This document shows, piece after piece, positions 1 to 5,390 of a stretch of 5,672 nucleotides of DNA. This DNA is from Methylotenera sp. (GTDB lineage Bacteria > Pseudomonadota > Gammaproteobacteria > Burkholderiales > Methylophilaceae), in assembly GCA_027487055.1 (NCBI GenBank), contig JAIYEJ010000261.1, positions 1 to 5,672 of the forward strand, written 5' to 3'. The translations under genes and the position numbers were made by a program. Each line of letters opens with the position of its first letter. Within the stretch, counting starts at the first letter, position 1. The notes beneath the pieces are model-generated. The model saw nothing but the letters and a program-made list of their open reading frames with translations, made no database searches and was not told the DNA's origin.

Positions 1-161
1 CCGCCGCCTTGAATCATAAAGCCATCAATGACTCTATGGAAAATCACATTTTCATAAAAGCCACTTTCTACATATTGTAGAAAATTTGCAACAGTAACGG
101 GTGCTTTTTCAGCGTTTAGTTCTAACGTGAAATCGCCAAAGTTGGTAGTAAATTTAACCAC
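1..161 (-). CDS. ppiB: Cytoplasmic peptidyl-prolyl cis-trans isomerase (cyclophilin, PpiB type), 5' part
   Basis: Partial gene: only the first 53 codons and two bases are inside the window; the rest lies beyond position 1. Cyclophilins catalyse cis-trans isomerisation of X-Pro peptide bonds during folding. The fragment starts MVKFTTNFGDFTLEL and carries the cyclophilin signatures FHRV (residues 41-44, with the catalytic Arg) and FMIQGG (48-53). There is no signal peptide, so it should act in the cytoplasm. The start is GTG at 159-161. An in-frame TAA lies six codons upstream (177-179) and no ATG lies between, so GTG (or less likely ATT) must be used; AAGGA sits 7 bases before it. It is the fourth gene of the leftward group, 87 bases after the secreted cyclophilin, to which it is 36/52 identical over the shared N-terminal stretch. 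The symbol is by family resemblance. Confidence 0.93.
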   Translation of the reverse strand, partial: MVKFTTNFGDFTLELNAEKAPVTVANFLQYVESGFYENVIFHRVIDGFMIQGG

Positions 162-167
162 GGAAAT

Positions 168-173
168 GTCCTT
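168..173 (-). promoter_or_regulatory. Ribosome binding site that fixes the ppiB GTG start
   Basis: Read on the minus strand this is AAGGAC. Its AAGGA core stands 7 bases before the GTG at 161-159. With the in-frame TAA at 177-179 it leaves GTG as the practical start codon. It is the clearest Shine-Dalgarno site in the leftward group. Confidence 0.7.
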
Positions 174-248
174 AAATTAATTGATTGATATGTCTGGTAA
201 ATATAATTGAGCGCGAAGGTTTTTATTATGCGTATTGACTAGGCTTAT

Positions 249-890
249 TTACTTAGTTACTTCTTTTGTAGCCTCTTTAACATCCTTAGCAGCTTGTTTT
301 GGTGCTTCTTTAGCAACATCAATAAGTAACTTTACGTTTCTGATTGTAATAGCTTTAGTCGGCACATTTTCAAATCTACCAACGAAATTAGTTGGGACTA
401 AGCCGATTTTTTGTACAACATCAAAACCACTGGTGACTTTACCAAACACGCAGTAGCCAACTTGCTCAGGGTCTGGGCCAGTGTAATTTAAAAATTGGTT
501 ATCGATTAAATTTACAAAAAATTGCGCAGTCGCAGAGTTAGGGTCCATAGTACGCGCCATTGCGATAGTACCAGGTTCATTTAGCAAGCCATTGTTAGAT
601 TCATTTACAATAGGCGCGCGCGTATTTTTTTCAGTCAAATCGCGCTCAAATCCCCCACCTTGAATCATAAAATTATTCATCACTCTGTGAAAAATGGTGT
701 TTTCATAAAACCCATCTTTTACATATTGTAAGAAATTCGCCACAGTTTTTGGGGCTTTATCAGGGTATAGTTCAACTGTAAAGTTACCTTGCGAGGTTTC
801 AAACACTACGCTGGGAGCCGCATGGATATTCGCTTGCAGAGTATATAAAAATATAAATAAAATCAGCTTAAATTGCATTAATTGTTTCAC
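249..890 (-). CDS. ppiA: Secreted (periplasmic) cyclophilin-type peptidyl-prolyl isomerase, PpiA-like
   Basis: A 213-residue cyclophilin with a signal peptide (about residues 1-24, hydrophobic LILFIFLYTL, likely cleavage after NIHA), so it should fold proteins in the periplasm. Domain about 27-187: FHRV 67-70 with catalytic Arg69, FMIQGGG 74-80, and SATAQFFVN 119-127. Phe133 and Tyr146 (in YCVFGKV) sit where eukaryotic cyclophilin A has Trp and His; this is usual for bacterial, cyclosporin-insensitive members. After the normal family end (KAITIRNVKLL) comes an extra tail of about 25 residues rich in Lys, Ala and Glu. Start: GTG at 888-890 shares its G with the transpeptidase TAG stop (TAGTG) and has GAGGG 9 bases upstream, implying translational coupling. 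An ATG four codons later (876-878) would also leave an intact signal peptide but lacks a good ribosome site. Family call is secure; the symbol is by resemblance. Confidence 0.93.
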   Translation of the reverse strand: MKQLMQFKLILFIFLYTLQANIHAAPSVVFETSQGNFTVELYPDKAPKTVANFLQYVKDGFYENTIFHRVMNNFMIQGGGFERDLTEKNTRAPIVNESNNGLLNEPGTIAMARTMDPNSATAQFFVNLIDNQFLNYTGPDPEQVGYCVFGKVTSGFDVVQKIGLVPTNFVGRFENVPTKAITIRNVKLLIDVAKEAPKQAAKDVKEATKEVTK

Positions 891-2140
891 TACGCAGCAC
901 CCTCATAAATTATTTTCCACCGACCATTCTCATTCACCCAATATTGGCGCTTAAGCATTCTGTTTTTTAAAGTAGGGCTTCTAAAATCTTGAACGAAATT
1001 GACTAAAATAATAGGTTCTTCAAAACCTGGGTAAGAAAACATACTAATATCCTCAATTTCAATCGCTACTTTCGGTTTTGCAGCTTGAATGCTGCGCTTG
1101 TAATCAGCCCATTTTTGAAAACCACCATCGCTGTAAAAAAACTTTTTCGAATAGTGGCTTAAGTAATCTTCCGTATCTTGAGATATCCAATCATTACGCC
1201 AATCATCGATTGCTTTTTGTAATACTTGTTTTTCCGATGCTTGTGCTTCAATTTCACTTGTTGATTGTGAAGTATCTAACCAATCAATGTTATCTGCAAT
1301 GATTACAGGTGTTTTGCCTCTTTGTAATATAGGTGCCAAAGATTTTAAATCAGGATTGCTAAGCACGACACATCCATCACTCGCGCGAGGTGGTCGGCTG
1401 TAAGTGTCTGTTGGCGTACCATGCAACCAAATACCAGAGCCTTTTTTATTTTGGTGCTGATCTAACTCATTTGGGTAGTTAAGGGGATAAGCACCATCAC
1501 CATACATATCTGCGAGCGGTTGCATGAGTTTTTGGCCAGCAAAGTAAACGCCTAAAGGGGTGCGTTTGTCGCCTTGAACTTGCTTGCCTACACCATTTTT
1601 TCCAATGGTGACGTAGTAGTCGGCCATGTATTGCAAGCCACCATCTGTTTTTTTGTACACAAATAGTCGTGACTTAGCGGTATCCACAACGATGATATGT
1701 TGCTGCGTATCACTCATTTTTACCAACAAGTTAGGTTGCAGCGCAGTATTTTTTTCTGACAAGTAATACTCGATACGTGTTTTTGCTTCATCCCTTAAGC
1801 CGTTTATTTCATCACCCATATTATCGCGAGCGAGTGCGGCTTCAGGATTACCAAAATCAGTGAGTGGTCGGCCTTGTGCGCTAAGTAAATCACCCCTGAT
1901 AAGATAGGCCAGTTTGAAGTTGGGCGCGGTCTTAATCAGTTCATTGACGGTATTAAAAGCTTCTTTCGTCTTTCCTTCAGTAATTTCAAGTAAGCTTTTT
2001 ACCAATAAGCTTTCGACCAAATTACGTCCAAGTTTTTGCCCAAGCAATTGGTCTGTTAAGCTGCCGTGATTCACAGCAGTCGCATTCCAAGGCAGCACTA
2101 AGCAACCAATTATAAGCAGATATTTTAGAACATTTTGCAT
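890..2140 (-). CDS. Exported L,D-transpeptidase (YkuD domain) with C-terminal NTF2-like domain
   Basis: A 416-residue envelope enzyme. L,D-transpeptidases use a catalytic cysteine to make 3-3 cross-links in peptidoglycan or to attach proteins to it. Order from the ATG: signal peptide about 1-22 (YLLIIGCLVLP, then NATA); a helical TPR-like hairpin about 42-92; YkuD domain about 147-284 with KRTPLG, HG at 240-241 and RASDGCVVLSN with Ser254 and Cys257; then an NTF2-like domain about 300-414 starting near IDDWRNDW. The usual S-H-G-C is S-D-G-C here. The C-terminal domain resembles that of the TPR gene upstream and the Cds6-type L,D-transpeptidases I know of. Start: ATG at 2138-2140 has a weak AAGTG 6 bases upstream. 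A GTG three codons earlier (2147-2149) is possible but has no ribosome site. It lies 54 bases after the TPR gene and overlaps the cyclophilin start by one base. Whether it cross-links, anchors proteins or edits stems cannot be told from sequence. Confidence 0.9.
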   Translation of the reverse strand: MQNVLKYLLIIGCLVLPWNATAVNHGSLTDQLLGQKLGRNLVESLLVKSLLEITEGKTKEAFNTVNELIKTAPNFKLAYLIRGDLLSAQGRPLTDFGNPEAALARDNMGDEINGLRDEAKTRIEYYLSEKNTALQPNLLVKMSDTQQHIIVVDTAKSRLFVYKKTDGGLQYMADYYVTIGKNGVGKQVQGDKRTPLGVYFAGQKLMQPLADMYGDGAYPLNYPNELDQHQNKKGSGIWLHGTPTDTYSRPPRASDGCVVLSNPDLKSLAPILQRGKTPVIIADNIDWLDTSQSTSEIEAQASEKQVLQKAIDDWRNDWISQDTEDYLSHYSKKFFYSDGGFQKWADYKRSIQAAKPKVAIEIEDISMFSYPGFEEPIILVNFVQDFRSPTLKNRMLKRQYWVNENGRWKIIYEGAA

Positions 2141-2194
2141 TAAACGCACTTTTATATTGAACTACAACTAATGAAACTAAACTTAATTAAAAAT

Positions 2195-3199
2195 TTAATT
2201 TGATGCAATTTCTTGTTCAATTAACCAACTACCATTTTCTTTCTTAAGTAATAACGTTTTATCAGTGCGGATTGGTTTACCGTCTGCTTTATAAGTTTGT
2301 TTGAAAGTCACTTTAGCATTGTCAGCACCCTCCATCGTAACGCTTTGTTTGGAGATGTCTACATTAATGCTTGAAGGCTTGCTGATACGTTCACGGCGGA
2401 TTTTTTCCCAATCTTTACGGCTTTGGCCTTTAGCTGGAACAAAGCTATCAGCATAGCTTGCAAAATATTTATCTAAATCTTTGCCAGACCAAGCTTGCGC
2501 CCAATTGTTTACTGCATCGCTAATATTTTGCTCTTCGTTCATGACTGGTTGAGTAGGTTTAGGTGGCTCAACTTTTTTGTCTGCTGGGCGAATTGGCATA
2601 GTGCCACTTTTGCTTGGTTTTGTAGCTTCAGCTGATTTTGTAGGCTCGGCAGATTTACTAGCAACAGCGGTAGATTTTCCACCTGAACTAAACAAATCTT
2701 TAATCATTGCTAATTTGCTTTGCGCACGGGTGTTGCCACCGTCTAATTGCAGCGCCTTGTCGTATGCTTCTGAAGCCAAGCGTGCATAAATGTCACCTAA
2801 GTTTTCATGTGCAGTTGCATAGCTTGGATGGGTTTTGATTGCAGTTTCTAAGGCTTTTTTTGCTTTATCATATTGGCCTGCTTCTGCGTGTAAAACAGCT
2901 AAGTTATTGTAAGGCTCGGGTAAGTTTGGATATTTTTCTGTAAGCTCAGTAAAACTTTTAATTGCTTCATCGCGTTTACCACTTTCTGCAAGAATGATCC
3001 CTTTCATAAACATCGCTTGGGCATCTTTTGGATTTGCTGCGAGGTATTTGTCAATACGTTCAAGTGCTGCTGCTTGCTGACCGCTTTCTGCCATTTGAGA
3101 GATATCTTTAAGCTCATCTGCAGCAACAGTAAGGCTAAAAGTTAAAGCTAAAACTACAGTAGCGATATACTTAAACAGTAAAACATTGCGAATAATCAT
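2195..3199 (-). CDS. Secreted TPR-repeat protein with C-terminal NTF2-like domain
   Basis: A 334-residue protein of no assigned function. Order: signal peptide about 1-27 (YIATVVLALTFSLTVAA, cut before DEL); TPR repeats about 29-59, 60-93 and 94-127, with a shortened fourth of about 29 residues (ATAHENLGDIYARLASEAY onward) lacking a few residues at the helix turn; a Ser/Lys/Thr/Pro/Ala-rich linker 172-223 with SAEPTK and SAEATK units; and an NTF2-like domain about 224-331 (NNWAQAW, DLDKYF, DWEKIR, ISKP, GSWLIEQE). TPRs bind partner proteins, so a periplasmic scaffold or substrate-recruiting role is likely (inference). It is the first gene of the leftward group and is divergent from cysS; the next gene is an L,D-transpeptidase ending in the same type of domain. 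Start ATG at 3197-3199 has only a weak ribosome site (AAG within TAAGACA) but places the signal peptide correctly. Confidence 0.88.
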   Translation of the reverse strand: MIIRNVLLFKYIATVVLALTFSLTVAADELKDISQMAESGQQAAALERIDKYLAANPKDAQAMFMKGIILAESGKRDEAIKSFTELTEKYPNLPEPYNNLAVLHAEAGQYDKAKKALETAIKTHPSYATAHENLGDIYARLASEAYDKALQLDGGNTRAQSKLAMIKDLFSSGGKSTAVASKSAEPTKSAEATKPSKSGTMPIRPADKKVEPPKPTQPVMNEEQNISDAVNNWAQAWSGKDLDKYFASYADSFVPAKGQSRKDWEKIRRERISKPSSINVDISKQSVTMEGADNAKVTFKQTYKADGKPIRTDKTLLLKKENGSWLIEQEIASN

Positions 3200-3232
3200 T
3201 GTCTTATACTCGTTAATATTAGTAAAAGCTTA

Positions 3233-3261
3233 ATTCTATCAATTGCCTAGCGAATATCCAA
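3233..3261 (-). promoter_or_regulatory. Candidate promoter of the leftward TPR / transpeptidase / cyclophilin operon
   Basis: On the minus strand TTGGAT (3256-3261) is followed after 17 bases by TAGAAT (3233-3238). The -10 matches consensus at 5 of 6 bases, but the -35 at only 3 of 6. A second arrangement overlaps it: TTGATA (3237-3242), 18 bases, TATTAA (3213-3218). Either would give a short leader before the ATG at 3199. Which one works cannot be told by eye. No further convincing promoter was seen before the other three genes, fitting a single operon. Confidence 0.4.
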
Positions 3262-3273
3262 TAGTCCGATTGG
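3258..3273. repeat. Inverted repeat CCAAT-6-ATTGG in the divergent promoter region
   Basis: Perfect 5-base arms CCAAT (3258-3262) and ATTGG (3269-3273) around AGTCCG. The left arm overlaps the candidate -35 of the leftward promoter, where an operator would sit. The arms are short and do not extend outward, so chance is a real possibility. Confidence 0.3.
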
Positions 3274-3274
3274 T

Positions 3275-3289
3275 ATTTAGGAACTAAAT
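3275..3289. repeat. Inverted repeat ATTTAG-3-CTAAAT in the divergent promoter region
   Basis: Perfect 6-base arms ATTTAG and CTAAAT around GAA, starting two bases after the previous repeat and about 14 bases before the likely cysS -35. The spacing of a compact dyad suits a dimeric regulator, but AT-rich DNA yields such repeats by chance. Confidence 0.3.
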
Positions 3290-3302
3290 TTCTGTTTTTA
3301 GC

Positions 3303-3331
3303 TGTTTTGTTCACATTAAGCTCGTTATAAT
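3303..3331 (+). promoter_or_regulatory. cysS promoter, giving a probable leaderless mRNA
   Basis: A perfect -10 TATAAT lies at 3326-3331. A weak -35 (TGTTTT, 3303-3308) stands 17 bases upstream. Only six bases (GCGCAA) separate the -10 from the ATG at 3338, so transcription would begin at or next to the A of the start codon. There is no Shine-Dalgarno sequence, which agrees with leaderless translation. Confidence 0.65.
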
Positions 3332-3337
3332 GCGCAA

Positions 3338-4684
3338 ATGTTAAAAATTTACAACTCTTTAAGTCGTGATAAGCAAATATTTACTCCGATTGATGCAGGT
3401 AAAGTGCGCATGTATGTATGCGGCATGACGGTCTATGATTTTTGTCATTTAGGCCATGCACGGGTGATGGTGATATTCGATATGGTTTCGCGCTGGATGC
3501 GAGCATCTAATTATGAAGTCACTTATGTGCGTAATATTACCGATATTGATGACAAAATTATTAAACGTGCAAATGAGAATAATGAAGCTATCGATGTACT
3601 TACGCAGCGCTTTATTGATGCGATGGATGAGGATTCTGAGAAACTAGGTATTATTCGCCCAGACATAGAACCGCGGGCGACGCAATACGTCCAAGGCATG
3701 TTGGATATGATTGCGAAACTCATCGAAAAAGGTCACGCGTATCAGGCGACTAATGGTGATGTTTTTTATAGTGTACGCAGCTTTCAAGGCTACGGAAAAC
3801 TTTCAGGTAAAAGTCTTGAGGATTTGCGTGCGGGTGAGCGGGTAGAAGTCGATACGTTTAAAAAAGACCCCATGGATTTCGTGTTGTGGAAATCGGTGAA
3901 ACCAAATGAGCCTAACTGGGACTCTCCTTGGGGTAAAGGCCGCCCAGGCTGGCATATAGAGTGTTCTGTCATGAGTGCAGAACATTTGGGTGCACATTTT
4001 GATATTCACGGTGGCGGGCAAGACTTGCAATTTCCGCATCACGAAAACGAAATTGCGCAATCTGAAGCTGCCCACAATTGCCAAATGGCGAACTTTTGGA
4101 TGCACAATGGCTTTGTGCGTGTGGACGATGAAAAGATGTCGAAATCGCTCGGCAATTTTTTTACGATTAGAACCGTGTTAGAAAAATATGATGCTGAAGT
4201 GGTGCGCTTTTTTATTCTGCGAGCGCATTATCGCAGCCCGCTAAACTATAGCGACCAACATTTAGATGACGCGAAGGCTTCTTTGACGAGACTTTATACA
4301 GCATTACGTGGCCGCGAAGTAAGTACTAACATTATTGACTGGAATCATCCGCAAGCCCAACGATTTAAAGAAGCGATGGACGATGACTTTAATACATCAG
4401 AAGCGGTTGCCGTGTTGTTTGACTTAGCCAAAATTAAAACGGATGAATCAATCAGTTTGCTCAAAAACTTGGGTGCGGTGATGGGTATATTGCAGAGAAA
4501 TGCAGATGAATTTATGCAAGGTGAAACTTCTCAAGCGCTAGATGTTGATGCGATGATTGTGGCGCGTATTGAAGCAAAAAAAGCTAAAAACTTTGCTGAG
4601 GCTGATCGCATTCGCAAACAATTAGCAGACGCAGGAATTATTTTAGAAGATACGCCGCAAGGCACCACTTGGCGCAGAGCTTAA
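3338..4684 (+). CDS. cysS: Cysteinyl-tRNA synthetase, class I
   Basis: Complete 448-residue enzyme that activates cysteine with ATP and charges tRNA-Cys in the cytoplasm. The HIGH-type motif is HLGH at 37-40 and the KMSKS loop is at 266-270. The zinc ligands that recognise the cysteine thiol are all present: Cys28, Cys209 (in GWHIECS), His234 and Glu238 (in FPHHENE). The C-terminal end GIILEDTPQGTTWRR is typical of the family. It is slightly shorter than the roughly 461-residue E. coli enzyme, mostly from a compact loop near residues 364-377 between FDLA and LGAVMGIL. The N-terminus MLKIYNSLSR aligns with residue 1 of well-known members, so the ATG at 3338 is the true start even though no ribosome binding site precedes it. 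It is transcribed alone, divergent from the TPR operon. Confidence 0.98.
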   Translation: MLKIYNSLSRDKQIFTPIDAGKVRMYVCGMTVYDFCHLGHARVMVIFDMVSRWMRASNYEVTYVRNITDIDDKIIKRANENNEAIDVLTQRFIDAMDEDSEKLGIIRPDIEPRATQYVQGMLDMIAKLIEKGHAYQATNGDVFYSVRSFQGYGKLSGKSLEDLRAGERVEVDTFKKDPMDFVLWKSVKPNEPNWDSPWGKGRPGWHIECSVMSAEHLGAHFDIHGGGQDLQFPHHENEIAQSEAAHNCQMANFWMHNGFVRVDDEKMSKSLGNFFTIRTVLEKYDAEVVRFFILRAHYRSPLNYSDQHLDDAKASLTRLYTALRGREVSTNIIDWNHPQAQRFKEAMDDDFNTSEAVAVLFDLAKIKTDESISLLKNLGAVMGILQRNADEFMQGETSQALDVDAMIVARIEAKKAKNFAEADRIRKQLADAGIILEDTPQGTTWRRA

Positions 4685-4726
4685 TGTAATTAATCAATAA
4701 GCCCTTTTTAACCAACTTCAAACCAC

Positions 4727-4774
4727 ATGCTCTTCAAGCCATTATTTATAAGGATTCCAGAGCATTCATTTTTT
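4727..4774 (+). terminator. Possible imperfect rho-independent terminator of cysS
   Basis: ATGCTCT (4727-4733) can pair with AGAGCAT (4759-4765). The interior can add two 2-bp helices (AA/TT and CC/GG) between mismatches. The 3' arm is followed by TCA and six Ts (4769-4774). The stem is weak and the loop large, so efficiency is doubtful, but it is the only hairpin with a T-run found downstream of cysS. Confidence 0.35.
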
Positions 4775-4775
4775 C

Positions 4776-5252
4776 TTAAGGGTTTAAAAGACTACAATTT
4801 AAGCAAATTAATGATATTGATGCCATCTTAAAATAACGCAAAGGGCTGTACCAAGAAATTGCAGCGCCTGCGAGTCCAATAGAAAACGTATTAAGAATAA
4901 ACACCGAACTTAAATTGTTGTTTGGCATAATCCAAATGAGGTCAACGCTCCAGCATAAAAATACAATAATTAAAATAATTGAATAGGCTGCTACCCAGTT
5001 TAAAATGTCATCATTTTGCAGCTTGGCGCGACGAAACTTAAAAGGGAGAGCAGTACTGAAGCATGCGAATGTTAGGACAATTGCTAACCAAATCAGTAAG
5101 TGATTTTGATTTGCGCTAGATCACAAGGCGGCAACTAGAAAAAAGCTTGCTGCTGCACTTAATAAAATTGGCGTTATGCTTTGTTGATACAGTAGTTTAT
5201 TTTCTCTATATGAATGTACTTTTCTTTTGCTTCCACAGTGTTTTTAGTCCAT
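4776..5252 (-). pseudogene. Decayed, truncated membrane sensor domain (GGDEF/EAL or kinase N-terminus type)
   Basis: Reading the minus strand from ATG 5250-5252 gives one continuous frame to a TAA at 4776-4778, interrupted by TAA at codon 3 (5244-5246) and TGA at codon 44 (5121-5123). The product would have about five membrane helices: SITPILLSAAASFFLVAAL, HLLIWLAIVLTFACFSTALP, a long one through ILIIVFLCWSVDLIWIMP, SSVFILNTFSIGLAGAA, and a last near KMASISLI. The start ENKLLYQQSITPIL, then two basic residues after helix 2 (KFRRAK) and the CWS...IMP region resemble the N-terminal five-helix module of membrane GGDEF/EAL proteins and kinases, where a Trp often stands at the position of the TGA. 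No catalytic domain follows: the frame closes and the next gene on that side is cysS. The true start may have been GTG 5234-5236 in another frame, implying a frameshift as well. The family is inference from pattern; the loss of function is plain. Confidence 0.55.
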
Positions 5253-5351
5253 GAGTCTTTTATTCAGTCTGTGTTTTGCTTCAATATGTAATTTTCTTCA
5301 ATATGCAAACTCAAGCTTTAAACTGAAATTGTAATCTGTAAACCTTTAAAG
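5253..5351. other. AT-rich spacer without a recognisable gene
   Basis: This stretch joins the pseudogene remnant to the argJ promoter. I see no reading frame with coding character, no RNA gene and no hairpin with a T-run in it. Its only regularity is a 10-base direct repeat, listed separately. Confidence 0.5.
5279..5305. repeat. Direct repeat CTTCAATATG, two copies
   Basis: CTTCAATATG occurs at 5279-5288 and again at 5296-5305, 17 bases apart start to start, with TAATTTT between. The copies lie about 50 bases upstream of the candidate argJ -35. They may be a regulator site pair or slippage in AT-rich DNA. Confidence 0.4.
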
Positions 5352-5379
5352 TTGCGCTAAAATAGCATAAACATATAAC
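5352..5379 (+). promoter_or_regulatory. Candidate argJ promoter
   Basis: TTGCGC (5352-5357), a 16-base spacer and TATAAC (5374-5379) lie just before the ATG at 5391. The start site would fall about 4-6 bases upstream of the ATG, again a very short leader. An alternative -10, TAAAAT at 5358-5363, would give a leader of about 20 bases that includes the weak ribosome site AAAGTAAG (5381-5388), but has no good -35. Confidence 0.45.
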
Positions 5380-5390
5380 GAAAGTAAGCG

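Noticed and set aside
181..207. Plus-strand TTGATT and TATAAT, a promoter-like pair pointing antisense into the secreted cyclophilin gene
   Set aside because: The spacer is only 15 bases in very AT-rich DNA and no plus-strand gene or RNA structure follows. Probably chance.
235..456. Small plus-strand open frame of 73 codons
   Set aside because: It lies wholly opposite the cyclophilin reading frame, which has clear family motifs; no ribosome site and no recognisable domain.
2181..2200. AT-only palindromic stretch just after the TPR gene stop
   Set aside because: It has no G/C stem and no loop-plus-T-run form. It is not a credible terminator, and the genes read as one operon.
3803..4105. Minus-strand open frame of 100 codons inside cysS
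   Set aside because: A shadow of the highly conserved cysS frame. The same holds for the other small frames within 3523-4181 and for 1078-1302 and 2577-2789.
4685..4775. Short minus-strand open stretch ending in FEVG before a stop, next to the pseudogene
   Set aside because: About 20 codons in a different frame with no recognisable motif. It could be a frameshifted tail of the remnant, but there is nothing to support it.
5121..5123. TGA codon in the membrane-protein frame as a possible selenocysteine or read-through site
   Set aside because: There is another in-frame stop at codon 3, no start codon gives an intact protein, and the position looks like a Trp. Decay is simpler.
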